This document shows positions 31,933-40,865 of a stretch of 51,687 nucleotides of DNA, piece after piece. Source of the DNA: an uncultured bacterium (GTDB lineage Bacteria > Cyanobacteriota > Vampirovibrionia > Gastranaerophilales > Gastranaerophilaceae); contig CASDVM010000038.1 of NCBI GenBank assembly GCA_949284415.1, positions 1 through 51,687 on the forward strand. The letters are read 5' to 3'. The notes beneath the pieces are model-generated. The model did no database searches and was not told where the DNA came from. It saw nothing but the letters and a program-made list of their open reading frames with translations. Made by a program: the position numbers and the translations under genes. Position 1 is the first letter of the stretch; every line of letters starts with the position of its first letter.

Positions 31933-33951
31933 TTACTCTTCAGGTTCTTTTAAAATATCGGCGTATTTTTGCAAATCATCCAGAAGAGGTTTGTATTTTT
32001 CACTAAGCTCTGCTCTTGTTTTATCCCTATCACTGCTGTTCATAACCTGCATGTCAATTTTTGCCTGAAGAGCTTTTTTCAGCAATTCTGGAATATTGAG
32101 GGCTGTCGGATTTTCACTTGCAAGATTTTTGTAATATTTATCGAGATAATCAGGTGAAATTCTTTCTTTCCAGTTTTCTTCTCTTGTTGTTCCGCCGATA
32201 TTATAGCTTACATCTGTAATTCCGAGAAGATCTGCAAATGAAATTTGGAATTTCGGTGTTGTCATTAATTCCGCAAATTTAGCTCTGACACGTTCTCTAT
32301 CATTGTTTTCATAAAGTTCTTGCAGTTCTTTTCTTATAGTTCCTATATTTTCTCGTCCGTCATCCATATTAAGATATCCTGCAAGATAAGGCGGTTCCCA
32401 TGGTTCTTGTTCGCGTGTATATTCGCCTTTACTGCCGTCTTTCATATCCCCGATACGCTCTAAATATGTCATTGCAGGAATATTGTCATGCGACCCCATA
32501 AGATACCAGTCGCCGTTTCTTGAATTTTCTAGAGCCTTTTGAGCTTTTACCCAATCGAGATTTATGATTTTGGGGAGATGAAGTTTGTTTTCATAAATAT
32601 CAACAAATCTTGAAGGATAACTGCATAAATCTTCCCATACAGGCATGTCAGGAGTTATATCGTATTTTTTCAATTCGGGTAATACAAGTTTTTCTACAAG
32701 TTTCGGGTAATCCCAGTATCTGTCATATTCTCCGCCATTTGAATCTTTGAGCTGTGAAATATATTTTTCAACATTTTCATTTTTTTGAGGACCGTTTACA
32801 AATTCTTTTTTATCGGCATGTTTAGAAAGTAAATACGGTTCAATCAGCCCCATTGCATGGTCAATTCTTATATTTTCGTTAAATTCAAGTGCAAAATCTA
32901 TTTTTTCTTTTAAAAATTTCCCGCCGATATTGAGTTCGTATTTGTCATTTTTAAATATCTTTTTCGGATCTATTACAGGGATATACCATCTTTGTGAAAT
33001 TCCGCCGGCTTCTCTGGCTCCCATTTCCCAGTCTTTCAGGAATGCATCTTTAAAACGCCATTTGTCCATTTTAGAACAGCCAACAAGCAGGTCATTATAA
33101 TATTTAAACCCGTATTTATCCCGCCATTCTTTATTTTCTTTTATTTGTTTTGTTGCAATAAACTGCTCAAATTTATGTTTGTTAATTTCATTTTTGTTAT
33201 CTTTGACAAGTTCGTTATAATGTTTAATTGCTTTTACATCACCGTTTTTAACATCAACTATAAGATTTTCATCGGTTTCATTATGCCAGTCGTCTGTTTC
33301 ATCGGTGTTGTAATGTTTCGCTAAAACTTGGAATACACCTTCTTCTGTAAGTCGTTCATTATGTTTTTGTAAAAACATTTTAAATTCTTTATTCAGCGCG
33401 AGAGCTTCAGGCTGACCTTTTGCGATATTTGCTTTAAAATTGTTCCAGCTTTCTGAAAGTGCTTTATCGTAAGTTTTTACGGCTTCGTCAAAGTCTGTAA
33501 ATTCGTAATCTTTATCCGTAATTTCAGGCGGTTTGGTTACGCTGTTGAATGTTTCTTCTGACAATATTCTGCCGTATTTATCTGTAGTTAAATCATGCAG
33601 ATTTATAAAAAGTTTGTTTTTCGCAAAAGCAGATGCGTTATAAGGGGAAGGTTTTATTTTCCCGTCTTTAAATTCAAGCTGTCCGCCGGGGCCGAGCTGA
33701 TTACCGTTAAAACCGTAAAGCATTAAAAATTTAGCCCAATCTTTTGCTGATTGACCGTATGGAGTGCCGATATTTGTATTTCTTTCGAGTTCCGATGCAG
33801 GAAAGCATGAGCCGTGCGTTATTATAATACGTTCTTTTGTCCCGAGAGCTTTATAGGTTTTGTCTATTGTATCTTTTAAGCCCGGTTCTTCTTCTTTTGT
33901 CGGACGCCTCTGAAATGATAATTGATAATTATTTATCCCTAATACACGCAT
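31933..33951 (-). CDS. 4-alpha-glucanotransferase-like protein (GH77)
   Basis: 672 residues. Family-like segments: NIGTPYGQSAKDWAKFL (as LGTPYG in MalQ), SPYNASAFAKNKLFINL, IRIDHAMGLIEPYLL with the nucleophile-region Asp, PVWEDLCSYP matching the acid/base AEDLG region, and LMGSHDNIPAMTYL matching the THDN motif. GH77 enzymes move alpha-1,4-glucan segments in glycogen or maltose metabolism. The sequence is very divergent: HAMGL replaces the usual HFRG and GNQLGPGG replaces the WQ-PLGPTG pattern. Substrate is therefore uncertain. No signal peptide. Confidence 0.72.
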   Translation of the reverse strand: MRVLGINNYQLSFQRRPTKEEEPGLKDTIDKTYKALGTKERIIITHGSCFPASELERNTNIGTPYGQSAKDWAKFLMLYGFNGNQLGPGGQLEFKDGKIKPSPYNASAFAKNKLFINLHDLTTDKYGRILSEETFNSVTKPPEITDKDYEFTDFDEAVKTYDKALSESWNNFKANIAKGQPEALALNKEFKMFLQKHNERLTEEGVFQVLAKHYNTDETDDWHNETDENLIVDVKNGDVKAIKHYNELVKDNKNEINKHKFEQFIATKQIKENKEWRDKYGFKYYNDLLVGCSKMDKWRFKDAFLKDWEMGAREAGGISQRWYIPVIDPKKIFKNDKYELNIGGKFLKEKIDFALEFNENIRIDHAMGLIEPYLLSKHADKKEFVNGPQKNENVEKYISQLKDSNGGEYDRYWDYPKLVEKLVLPELKKYDITPDMPVWEDLCSYPSRFVDIYENKLHLPKIINLDWVKAQKALENSRNGDWYLMGSHDNIPAMTYLERIGDMKDGSKGEYTREQEPWEPPYLAGYLNMDDGRENIGTIRKELQELYENNDRERVRAKFAELMTTPKFQISFADLLGITDVSYNIGGTTREENWKERISPDYLDKYYKNLASENPTALNIPELLKKALQAKIDMQVMNSSDRDKTRAELSEKYKPLLDDLQKYADILKEPEE

Positions 33952-34003
33952 ACATTTATATTAAATCCAACAAAACTTTTTTTTGACTGTTTGTAACGTA
34001 TTA

Positions 34004-35482
34004 TTAAATTTCTGCAATAACTTCAATCTGAGAATTGCACCCTATTTCTTCTCTTGAGAGAACTGTTATAGCGTTCATATAGTTGCTTAACAGAGTGAAG
34101 ATCAGATGTCTGAATTCCAGCGGAACTAAAAGTTTTGGCGATTGGATATTCATTTGAGCGGATTTTTTTAAGAGTTTGTCGGCAAGCTTTTCTGCAAATC
34201 CTGCATCAATACGAATAATAGAATCATCACTTTCGTCAAAGTTCGGCATGAATTTATCGAGTGTTTTCTCGGAAATTTCAAAGGCCGAAATAACTCCGTC
34301 TGCATTTTCGTTAGCTTTGCAGATTTGTCTTGATAGAGAAAGTCTGATTTTTTTTATTAAATCAGATTTTGTACTTTCCTGCGCAAAATCATTTATTTTT
34401 TCAAAAATATATGTAATATCTTTAATAGAAACATGTTCCCTTATCAGGCTTGTTAAAATAAAACGCAGATCAGATAAAGATATAAAATCAGGTATTATGT
34501 TTGAAATAAGAAAATCATTTATATCGTTTACAACATTAATATATTTATCAAGCTCTTCATAATCAAGCAGTTCATCAACATATTTTACGGCACAAAATTC
34601 TAAAGCACGTGCAATAAATTCAGCTCCCGACATGCCCTTTTGCCAGAAATCTTTTGTTTTTTCCTTTTCTATCCATACAATTTTACGTCCTGTAATTTTA
34701 TCGGTATCAGTTACGGAATTTTTAATTTTCTTTTCAAGGTGAAGTTCATCTGAAAAATACATTAAAAACTGAGGATATACACATGCCTTGAAAACATCAA
34801 TCCCGCGAATTCTTATTGAAAATTCATAAGGATTTAAGCTCTCATCATCTTGAAAAACAATTTTAGGTATAACATAGCCTGTTTCTTCAGTTAACTTAAG
34901 ACGTGATTTGACAGTTTCAGCAACGAGTTCTTCTTCCTGTGTTTCACTGTCAGGATCTATGTAGCCCAAAATTTCTTCGCTTAGATGTATTGATAATTTT
35001 TCTTCTTTTAATTTTGAGTACATTGCATCGGGAGATGTTGCCTTTGCAAGTTTGAGTTTTAAGTCGTCAAGTTCTTTCAGCCCTGCAGATATTCTGTCAT
35101 TAAGTTTTTTCCTGCTTACAGATGCAGGAGCTTCGCCTTCAAGTTCTTTTTTTATTTTGGCAATTTTAGCTTTCTGATCTCTTATTTTACTTTGGATGTC
35201 AAGGCAGATTTCATAGGGAGAAAGTTCAGGTGAGAGCATCTTTTCCATCTGACTTTTAAAAGTGGAGATATTTATTGTGTCAGCATTAATATCGTTTGCG
35301 GAATTTTCGGCTTCGCGCATAAAAATGCAGTGGCAAAGTACTTGCCCGTCATCATTTTCAACTTCCTGCATGCTGTATAATTCCCAGTTATTCATAGACA
35401 TTTCGTTCAGAAGGTTTTGAAGCTCCTGAGTATTGTCGCTGGGGCAGGTTTTGATAACGTACTGCATCTTTTTGTTATACAT
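34004..35482 (-). CDS. Soluble FlhA-C-like (FHIPEP) protein fused to a DUF4177-like domain
   Basis: 492 residues. Residues about 6-55 (MQYVIKTCPSDNTQELQNLL, NNWELYSMQEV) resemble the small DUF4177 fold. A charged coiled-coil region follows (95-165). From about 195 to the end the protein follows the cytoplasmic domain of FlhA/InvA/SctV export-gate proteins: GYVIPKIVFQDDESLNPYEF, ITGRKIVWIEKEK, VKYVDELLDYEELDKYI, LRFILTSLIREHVSIKDI, LADKLL and PKLLVPLEFRHLIFTLLSNY. No transmembrane segment is present, whereas FlhA has eight. No flagellar or type III genes are seen nearby. It follows udp by 11 bases. Confidence 0.75.
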   Translation of the reverse strand: MYNKKMQYVIKTCPSDNTQELQNLLNEMSMNNWELYSMQEVENDDGQVLCHCIFMREAENSANDINADTINISTFKSQMEKMLSPELSPYEICLDIQSKIRDQKAKIAKIKKELEGEAPASVSRKKLNDRISAGLKELDDLKLKLAKATSPDAMYSKLKEEKLSIHLSEEILGYIDPDSETQEEELVAETVKSRLKLTEETGYVIPKIVFQDDESLNPYEFSIRIRGIDVFKACVYPQFLMYFSDELHLEKKIKNSVTDTDKITGRKIVWIEKEKTKDFWQKGMSGAEFIARALEFCAVKYVDELLDYEELDKYINVVNDINDFLISNIIPDFISLSDLRFILTSLIREHVSIKDITYIFEKINDFAQESTKSDLIKKIRLSLSRQICKANENADGVISAFEISEKTLDKFMPNFDESDDSIIRIDAGFAEKLADKLLKKSAQMNIQSPKLLVPLEFRHLIFTLLSNYMNAITVLSREEIGCNSQIEVIAEI

Positions 35483-35493
35483 AAGATATCTCC

Positions 35494-36264
35494 TTAGTTT
35501 TTATCTGTATGGATAAGAATTTTCAAAGCTTCTATTGCTGTTTTTATGGCTCTGTCCGTATCATGGACAACAGGGTTTTCCAGTCCTGTTTTTTCGCGCT
35601 CCTGATTTGCGACTGTCAGAAAAACAGAGCCGACTCTTACTCTCAAAAAGCTGCCGACAACAAAGAGTGCTGCCGATTCCATTTCTGAGGCGAGACATCC
35701 AAGCTTTTTCCATGCTTCCCATTTATTTAGAAGCTCATAACTAACCGGCATTTTTTCAGGATTATGCTGACCGTAGAATGAATCTTTGCATTGGACAATT
35801 CCTGTATGATGTTCATAGCCGAGATTTTTTGATGCCTGTATCAGAGAATTTACAACATCAATATTAGCCACCGCAGGAAACTCTATGGGTGCATATTCTT
35901 TTGAAGTACCTTCCATTCTCACAGCGCCTGTTGCAATTACGATATCTCCGCCTTTTACATTTGTATCAATTCCGCCGCAGGTACCGACTCTTATAAATGT
36001 TTTTGCACCGACATTTACAAGTTCTTCCAGAGCAATAGATGCAGACGGGCCGCCTATACCGGTAGAAGTTACGCTTACCTTTACTCCGTTTAAAATACCG
36101 GTATAGGTTGTAAATTCTCGTCTGTCCGCAATAAGTTTTGCATCATCAAAGTATGCTGCTATTTTTTCACATCTTTTTGGATCACCGGGTAATATTACAT
36201 ATTCGCCGACATCTCCTTTAGTAAGTCCGATATGGTACTGTTCTCCGTGTATTGAATATTTCAT
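35494..36264 (-). CDS. udp: Uridine phosphorylase
   Basis: 256 residues of the PNP_UDP_1 family: [20 protein letters not shown], the phosphate-binding [41 protein letters not shown] and the ribose/base site [12 protein letters not shown]. The DSFYGQ segment favours uridine phosphorylase over purine nucleoside phosphorylases. It cleaves uridine to uracil and ribose 1-phosphate for salvage. A cytosolic enzyme, probably co-transcribed with the downstream FlhA-C-like gene. Confidence 0.9.
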   Translation of the reverse strand: MKYSIHGEQYHIGLTKGDVGEYVILPGDPKRCEKIAAYFDDAKLIADRREFTTYTGILNGVKVSVTSTGIGGPSASIALEELVNVGAKTFIRVGTCGGIDTNVKGGDIVIATGAVRMEGTSKEYAPIEFPAVANIDVVNSLIQASKNLGYEHHTGIVQCKDSFYGQHNPEKMPVSYELLNKWEAWKKLGCLASEMESAALFVVGSFLRVRVGSVFLTVANQEREKTGLENPVVHDTDRAIKTAIEALKILIHTDKN

Positions 36265-36325
36265 GGTTTTCCTTTGAGTATTTGTAAATTTTCAGGCAAA
36301 GCATAGCGGATACATTCGTACTCCG

Positions 36326-36784
36326 TTAGAACTGTCCGCTTTTTAATTTTTGTATAACAAGATCCGAAATATCAACACCGCCTACAAAAATTACTCTGTA
36401 ATCAACTATTGCATCAAGTTTTTGCTGTACAAGAACCTGTTTTGTTGCAGCCTGAATTTTGTTATATACTTCTTCTTCTTTTTGAGCTTTTAATTTCATA
36501 TAAGCGTCCTGTTTAAGCTTAAATTCACGGGCTGTTTGTTCTTCAAAGTTTTGTTTTTTCAACGGTGTATCTAAAGATTTATACTGCTTTTCTTTGTCAA
36601 CCATATACTGCTGCATTTCAAGAGCTTTAGCATCAATTTCTTTTACAGCCTGCTGTGCATACGGAAAATTTTCCTGTACTTTTTGATAGTCAATATAGCC
36701 TATTCCTGCAGAATAAGCCTGATTGCCGATTGCAAGGAATAATCCTGCGGTCATTAAAAGAGCTGATAATTTGAATTTTTTCAT
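36326..36784 (-). CDS. skp: Skp/OmpH-family periplasmic chaperone
   Basis: 152 residues: a signal peptide (MKKFKLSALLMTAGLFLAIG to about residue 25), then IGYIDYQKVQENFPYAQQ and a long charged coiled coil (about 45-125), the tentacle pattern of Skp/OmpH. It is encoded 22 bases after bamA, as in many diderms. It would hold outer-membrane proteins in the periplasm for delivery to BamA. Confidence 0.88.
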   Translation of the reverse strand: MKKFKLSALLMTAGLFLAIGNQAYSAGIGYIDYQKVQENFPYAQQAVKEIDAKALEMQQYMVDKEKQYKSLDTPLKKQNFEEQTAREFKLKQDAYMKLKAQKEEEVYNKIQAATKQVLVQQKLDAIVDYRVIFVGGVDISDLVIQKLKSGQF

Positions 36785-36806
36785 TTGTTACCTCCTAAGG
36801 AATTTA

Positions 36807-38762
36807 TTAATACATTAAGTCGCCTACACCAAACGTAAAGTAACCGCCTCTGTTTCCGTTGTCTCCCGGATTGGTGAGCGGAATACCGTAATCAATTGAT
36901 AACGGTCCCATTCCGGGAATGTAAAGTTTCAAACCGATACCTGCAGATACTGCATAAAGCGGTCTGTCGTAAATCTGGTCTGTAATTGACGGATTGAATA
37001 TTTTACCGGCATCAGCCCAGACAGTAAATCTCAAGTTGTTTAAGAAGTTAATTCTTGTTCTGTCAAGAAACGGAATTGGAGTCGCGAATTCGGCACTGCC
37101 CATGATAAATGCATCACCTGTACCTACACCGCTCATTTTGAAACCTCTGATTGTATAAGGTCCGCCTAATCTGTATGCCATTACTTCAGGCATATTGTCT
37201 CCGTGAATTTTCCCGCCGCCTTTTGCAGTGAACGATAAAGATGATTTTTTACCTACAGGAATATATTGTTTAACCATACCGGTTAACTTCCCGTGGGTTT
37301 TATCAAAGTCAATGAGACCGAACTCTTCATCAAATCGTAAACTTGCCATTGTACCTTTTCTTGTAACGGTTGCATTATCACGTGTATCGTATAGTAATGC
37401 CGGGCTTAAAGATAAGAAAAGCCCGCCGTCTAATTGTTTCGCACGTTCGGATATCGGAATGTTGTACTGCGAGTAAAGGTTGCTTATTTTTCTTCCATCA
37501 CCTTCAGATACATCAATATTTTCAACTCCGAGTGAGAATGTTCCTGTTACATGTTTGTTCCACTTCATTCTGTGTGCAACTGTTGCCTCAGCTCCAACAC
37601 GTCTTTCAATTGCCAGAGGAACCTGATATGAACCGAAATCTCTGTAGAATATTTTGCTCATCAGTGATGTATCCGCATTATAAAAATAAGGTTTAAAGTA
37701 GCTTAATTCTGCCTGTAAATTCATTCTGCGTTTGATGGATGAGTCGTTTAAAATTACACCGGTACCTGCAATACCGTTGAGTGAAATCCTTTCATTTCTG
37801 CCCATAAAGTTGTTATCGGCAATTCCGACAGATCCGAATACACCTGTTACAGAGTCAATACCACCGCCTACTGAAATGCTTGCGGTTCTCTGTTCTTCAA
37901 TATTAATTGTAATATCATATTTGTCAGGCTCTTCTGTCGGCTCGATTTCTCTTGTAACATCTTTGAATGCCTGTGTTGCATAAAGTCTTACAAGGTCTTC
38001 TTTCAAAAGATTTTCGTTATAGACCTGACCCGGTTCTGTTAAAACATTCCTTTCTATAACATAGTCTTTTGTTTTTTCATTTCCTGATATCAGTATTCTG
38101 TTAATAGTGCCTTCTTTTATACTGATATTGACTGTTCCGTCAGGGTCATCAGATACGGATTCTATTCTTGCAAGAATATAGCCCTTTGAACTGTAACAAT
38201 CCTGAATTTTTGCAATAGCTTCATTGATTTCCGCAATATTTTGGGGTTTGCCTTTCATAGGCAGAAGATAGGTTAGTATTTCATCGGTAGAGATTACTGT
38301 ATTACCTTCTATTGTAAAATCAGTTACGGGAGCATTTTCTTCAACAATAATTTTTAAAGTTACGGTTCCATCGGAATTGTTAACGGGAACAGCTTTCATT
38401 TTTTCCGTGAAATAACCCATTTCATAGATAGCTTTAAGGTCATGGCGAACAAGATCTCTGTTATAAGCATCACCCTGCTGAAGTTCCATTTTTTCAAGGA
38501 TTAGAGATTTGTCTATAATATTGTTCCCGATAATTTCGATATTTTTAATTATTTTTTTGCCTTTTTCCGGGGATGCGGAATTTGAAGCGGATGAGTCTGT
38601 TTCAGGCGGAGTTGTTTGAACATCAGACTGCGGTTGAACGTCATGAATTTCAGTGTCAACCGTATCTCCCCAAAAATTACCTTTTGCAGCACACTGAACA
38701 GGGCACATTATAACCAGCATCAGGGCTATTAAAGATATGTATATATTTTTTTGTAAGTTCAA
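36807..38762 (-). CDS. bamA: Outer-membrane assembly factor BamA (Omp85)
   Basis: 651 residues. A signal peptide (about 1-27) and an acidic/Ser-rich linker are followed by three POTRA-like domains (KKIIKNIEIIGNNIIDKSLI; PVTDFTIEGNTVISTDEIL; GTINRILISGNEKTKDYVI), then the D15 barrel from about residue 300 (SVGGGIDSVTGVFGSVGIAD) with GRNERISL and the conserved loop motif YTIRGFKMSG. Three POTRAs instead of five resemble the cyanobacterial type. It inserts beta-barrel proteins into the outer membrane, direct evidence that the organism is a diderm. Confidence 0.93.
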   Translation of the reverse strand: MNLQKNIYISLIALMLVIMCPVQCAAKGNFWGDTVDTEIHDVQPQSDVQTTPPETDSSASNSASPEKGKKIIKNIEIIGNNIIDKSLILEKMELQQGDAYNRDLVRHDLKAIYEMGYFTEKMKAVPVNNSDGTVTLKIIVEENAPVTDFTIEGNTVISTDEILTYLLPMKGKPQNIAEINEAIAKIQDCYSSKGYILARIESVSDDPDGTVNISIKEGTINRILISGNEKTKDYVIERNVLTEPGQVYNENLLKEDLVRLYATQAFKDVTREIEPTEEPDKYDITINIEEQRTASISVGGGIDSVTGVFGSVGIADNNFMGRNERISLNGIAGTGVILNDSSIKRRMNLQAELSYFKPYFYNADTSLMSKIFYRDFGSYQVPLAIERRVGAEATVAHRMKWNKHVTGTFSLGVENIDVSEGDGRKISNLYSQYNIPISERAKQLDGGLFLSLSPALLYDTRDNATVTRKGTMASLRFDEEFGLIDFDKTHGKLTGMVKQYIPVGKKSSLSFTAKGGGKIHGDNMPEVMAYRLGGPYTIRGFKMSGVGTGDAFIMGSAEFATPIPFLDRTRINFLNNLRFTVWADAGKIFNPSITDQIYDRPLYAVSAGIGLKLYIPGMGPLSIDYGIPLTNPGDNGNRGGYFTFGVGDLMY

Positions 38763-38839
38763 AAAATCTCTACCTTAAAAACTTCAATTACTATCCTAAA
38801 AATATTATATCATAAATTAAAAAAAGTGGAACATGTAAA

Positions 38840-39649
38840 TTAAGTTAAACATCTTTTGTAAATATCGTTTTTATTGAAGTTGTAAAGTTCCGATAAAATA
38901 ATAGAAATTTCTTTTGCTTTAAAATTTTTTGATTTTAAAAGGGCAATTTTTTCATCAATATCTATTTCATTGTCGTTTATTTCCGTGCGGAAGATGAGTC
39001 CTGCAATTTCTCCTTTTACCGGATAGTTATTAAAATGTTTAATGACGTTTTCTATATTATCTATCACTATCTCTTCAAATATTTTTGTTAATTCTCTTCC
39101 GATTGCAACATTTGAATCAGGACGTATTTCTTTTATTATTTCAAGAGTATTTAAAATTCTGTTAGGAGAATCATAGAATACCATATCAGCGGAACTGTAT
39201 TTTTTTATAATGTTTTCAATTTGTGATTTTGTTTTCGGCAAAAATCCTACGAATACAAAATCTTCTCCTTTTCTTGGGATTTGAGAAAGAAACGTGGCAA
39301 CGGCATTGGCGCCTGCGAGTGATGTTACCGTAAAATTATTTTTTCGCAATTCTTCAACAATGACAGCACCGGGATCACAAAAAAGCGGGGTGCCTGCATC
39401 AGATACAAGTGCTATTTTTTCCCCTTCTTTCAAAATCTTCAGGAAAAAATCCACACGTTCTTTTTCGTTGAATTTGTGATATGAAATGCATCTTGTTTTA
39501 ATATCAAAATGATTGAGCAGTTTTTGCGTAACTCTTATGTCTTCGCAGGCTATAACATCAACTGATTTCAAGATTTCTATTGCTCTGAGAGTTATATCGC
39601 CTAAATTTCCGATAGGTGTCGGAACTATGTAAAAATCATATTCTTTCAT
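38840..39649 (-). CDS. rsmI: 16S rRNA (cytidine1402-2'-O)-methyltransferase
   Basis: 269 residues. Signatures of RsmI: VPTPIGNLGDITLRAIEIL, ACEDIRVTQKLLNHF, ALVSDAGTPLFCDPGA, TSLAGANAVATFLSQ, VFYDSPNRILNTLE and AIGRELTKIFEE. It methylates C1402 in the decoding centre with S-adenosylmethionine. Full length. In GANAV the usual GPSAV serine-proline is altered. It stands alone between bamA and a sugar-binding lipoprotein gene. Confidence 0.93.
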   Translation of the reverse strand: MKEYDFYIVPTPIGNLGDITLRAIEILKSVDVIACEDIRVTQKLLNHFDIKTRCISYHKFNEKERVDFFLKILKEGEKIALVSDAGTPLFCDPGAVIVEELRKNNFTVTSLAGANAVATFLSQIPRKGEDFVFVGFLPKTKSQIENIIKKYSSADMVFYDSPNRILNTLEIIKEIRPDSNVAIGRELTKIFEEIVIDNIENVIKHFNNYPVKGEIAGLIFRTEINDNEIDIDEKIALLKSKNFKAKEISIILSELYNFNKNDIYKRCLT

Positions 39650-39718
39650 GGTTTTATTATATATTAAACATGATAAATATTATTAACCTATTCACCTGTT
39701 CACTTTTATTATGTTTTG

Positions 39719-40852
39719 TCAGTTAAACAATTGCTCCGTGTCTTTTTTTAATTTGTCAGTAATCTCTCTGTAATCTATTGTTACGGGCGTAGGTTTTGAA
39801 GTTTTTATTACTTGCAGGAAGAGCCGTGCATTCTCTGGCTTTTGCCCGTCCAGAAAATATTTTGAATTGGCTGAATCTTCACGCGCCGGAACAATAAGCC
39901 CGCTTTGCGCAAATTTTTCACTATTCTCTTTTGATGATAAAAATTCCACAAGTTTTTTAGCTTCTTCTTTATGTTTTGAAGACTTTGAAACAGCCCAGCC
40001 TGATGCATCAAGCTGAACAATACTTCCTTTTGCCCCTTTCGGGAAAGGCGCAATATCCCAGTTAAAATCGGCTTCTTCCCGCAATTTCGGCACCATCCAG
40101 CGTCCAGAAAGATACATCCCGAGCTTTTTTTGTAAAAACATTTGAGCCATTGTGGCGCTTGCGCTTTCTGATTTTAACGGTGCGACATGATGTTTTTTTC
40201 GTAAATCCGCATAGAATTGAAGAGCTTTTTGACTTTCTGCTTTATTTATTTCTTCTGGGAGAATTCCGCCTCCGCTACTCATAAGATACGGCAGGTAAAA
40301 CAGCGGATCTTCTTCAAAGCTTATACCGAATGTATTTTTATCTGTTAATTTTTGAGCAGTTTTCAAAAAGTCATTAAAAGTCCAGCTTTCTTTGGGATAT
40401 GGAATGTGTTTTTTATCAAACATATCCTTGTTGTAATAAATTACAAGATTTGATACATCTCTTGGGATTGCATAGAGTTTACCTTTCCGGCTAAGAGCTT
40501 CAAGAGACTGCGGATAGTAGCCTTTAACAGGTGTCATTTCTTCAAGCATACCTGCATTAGCATAAACAGGGAGGTACAAATTATTTATAAAAATCACATC
40601 AGGCGCCGTATTTGATGCAAAAAGCAGGTGGATTTTTTGAAAATAATTCTGCGGAATATGCATAAATTCTATTTTTATATCAGGGTTGTTTTTTTCAAAT
40701 TCCGCAAGCATCGGTTTTAATATATCTGTTTCGGATTTTGAACCCCAGCTTGCAAATTCTATGGTTGTTATTGTTTCTTTTTTCACGCAGCCGCATAACA
40801 AAATACTGCAAAAAAGCGACATTGCCAATACTGTTTTAATAAATGCTCTCAC
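39719..40852 (-). CDS. ABC transporter sugar-binding lipoprotein
   Basis: 377 residues. A signal sequence ends in LLCGC, a likely lipoprotein site. The body follows the family 1 solute-binding protein pattern (IEFASWGSKSETDILKPMLA; NNPDIKIEFMHIPQNYFQKI; APDVIFINNLYLPVYANAG; the YAIPRDVSNLVIYYNKDMFD loop; GWAVSKSSKHKEEAKKLVEF). The usual substrates are oligosaccharides or glycerol phosphodiesters. Permease and ATPase genes are not adjacent, so it is an orphan binding protein here. It follows the AMIN-like gene by 13 bases. Confidence 0.85.
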   Translation of the reverse strand: MRAFIKTVLAMSLFCSILLCGCVKKETITTIEFASWGSKSETDILKPMLAEFEKNNPDIKIEFMHIPQNYFQKIHLLFASNTAPDVIFINNLYLPVYANAGMLEEMTPVKGYYPQSLEALSRKGKLYAIPRDVSNLVIYYNKDMFDKKHIPYPKESWTFNDFLKTAQKLTDKNTFGISFEEDPLFYLPYLMSSGGGILPEEINKAESQKALQFYADLRKKHHVAPLKSESASATMAQMFLQKKLGMYLSGRWMVPKLREEADFNWDIAPFPKGAKGSIVQLDASGWAVSKSSKHKEEAKKLVEFLSSKENSEKFAQSGLIVPAREDSANSKYFLDGQKPENARLFLQVIKTSKPTPVTIDYREITDKLKKDTEQLFN

Positions 40853-40865
40853 AATTTTTTACCTG

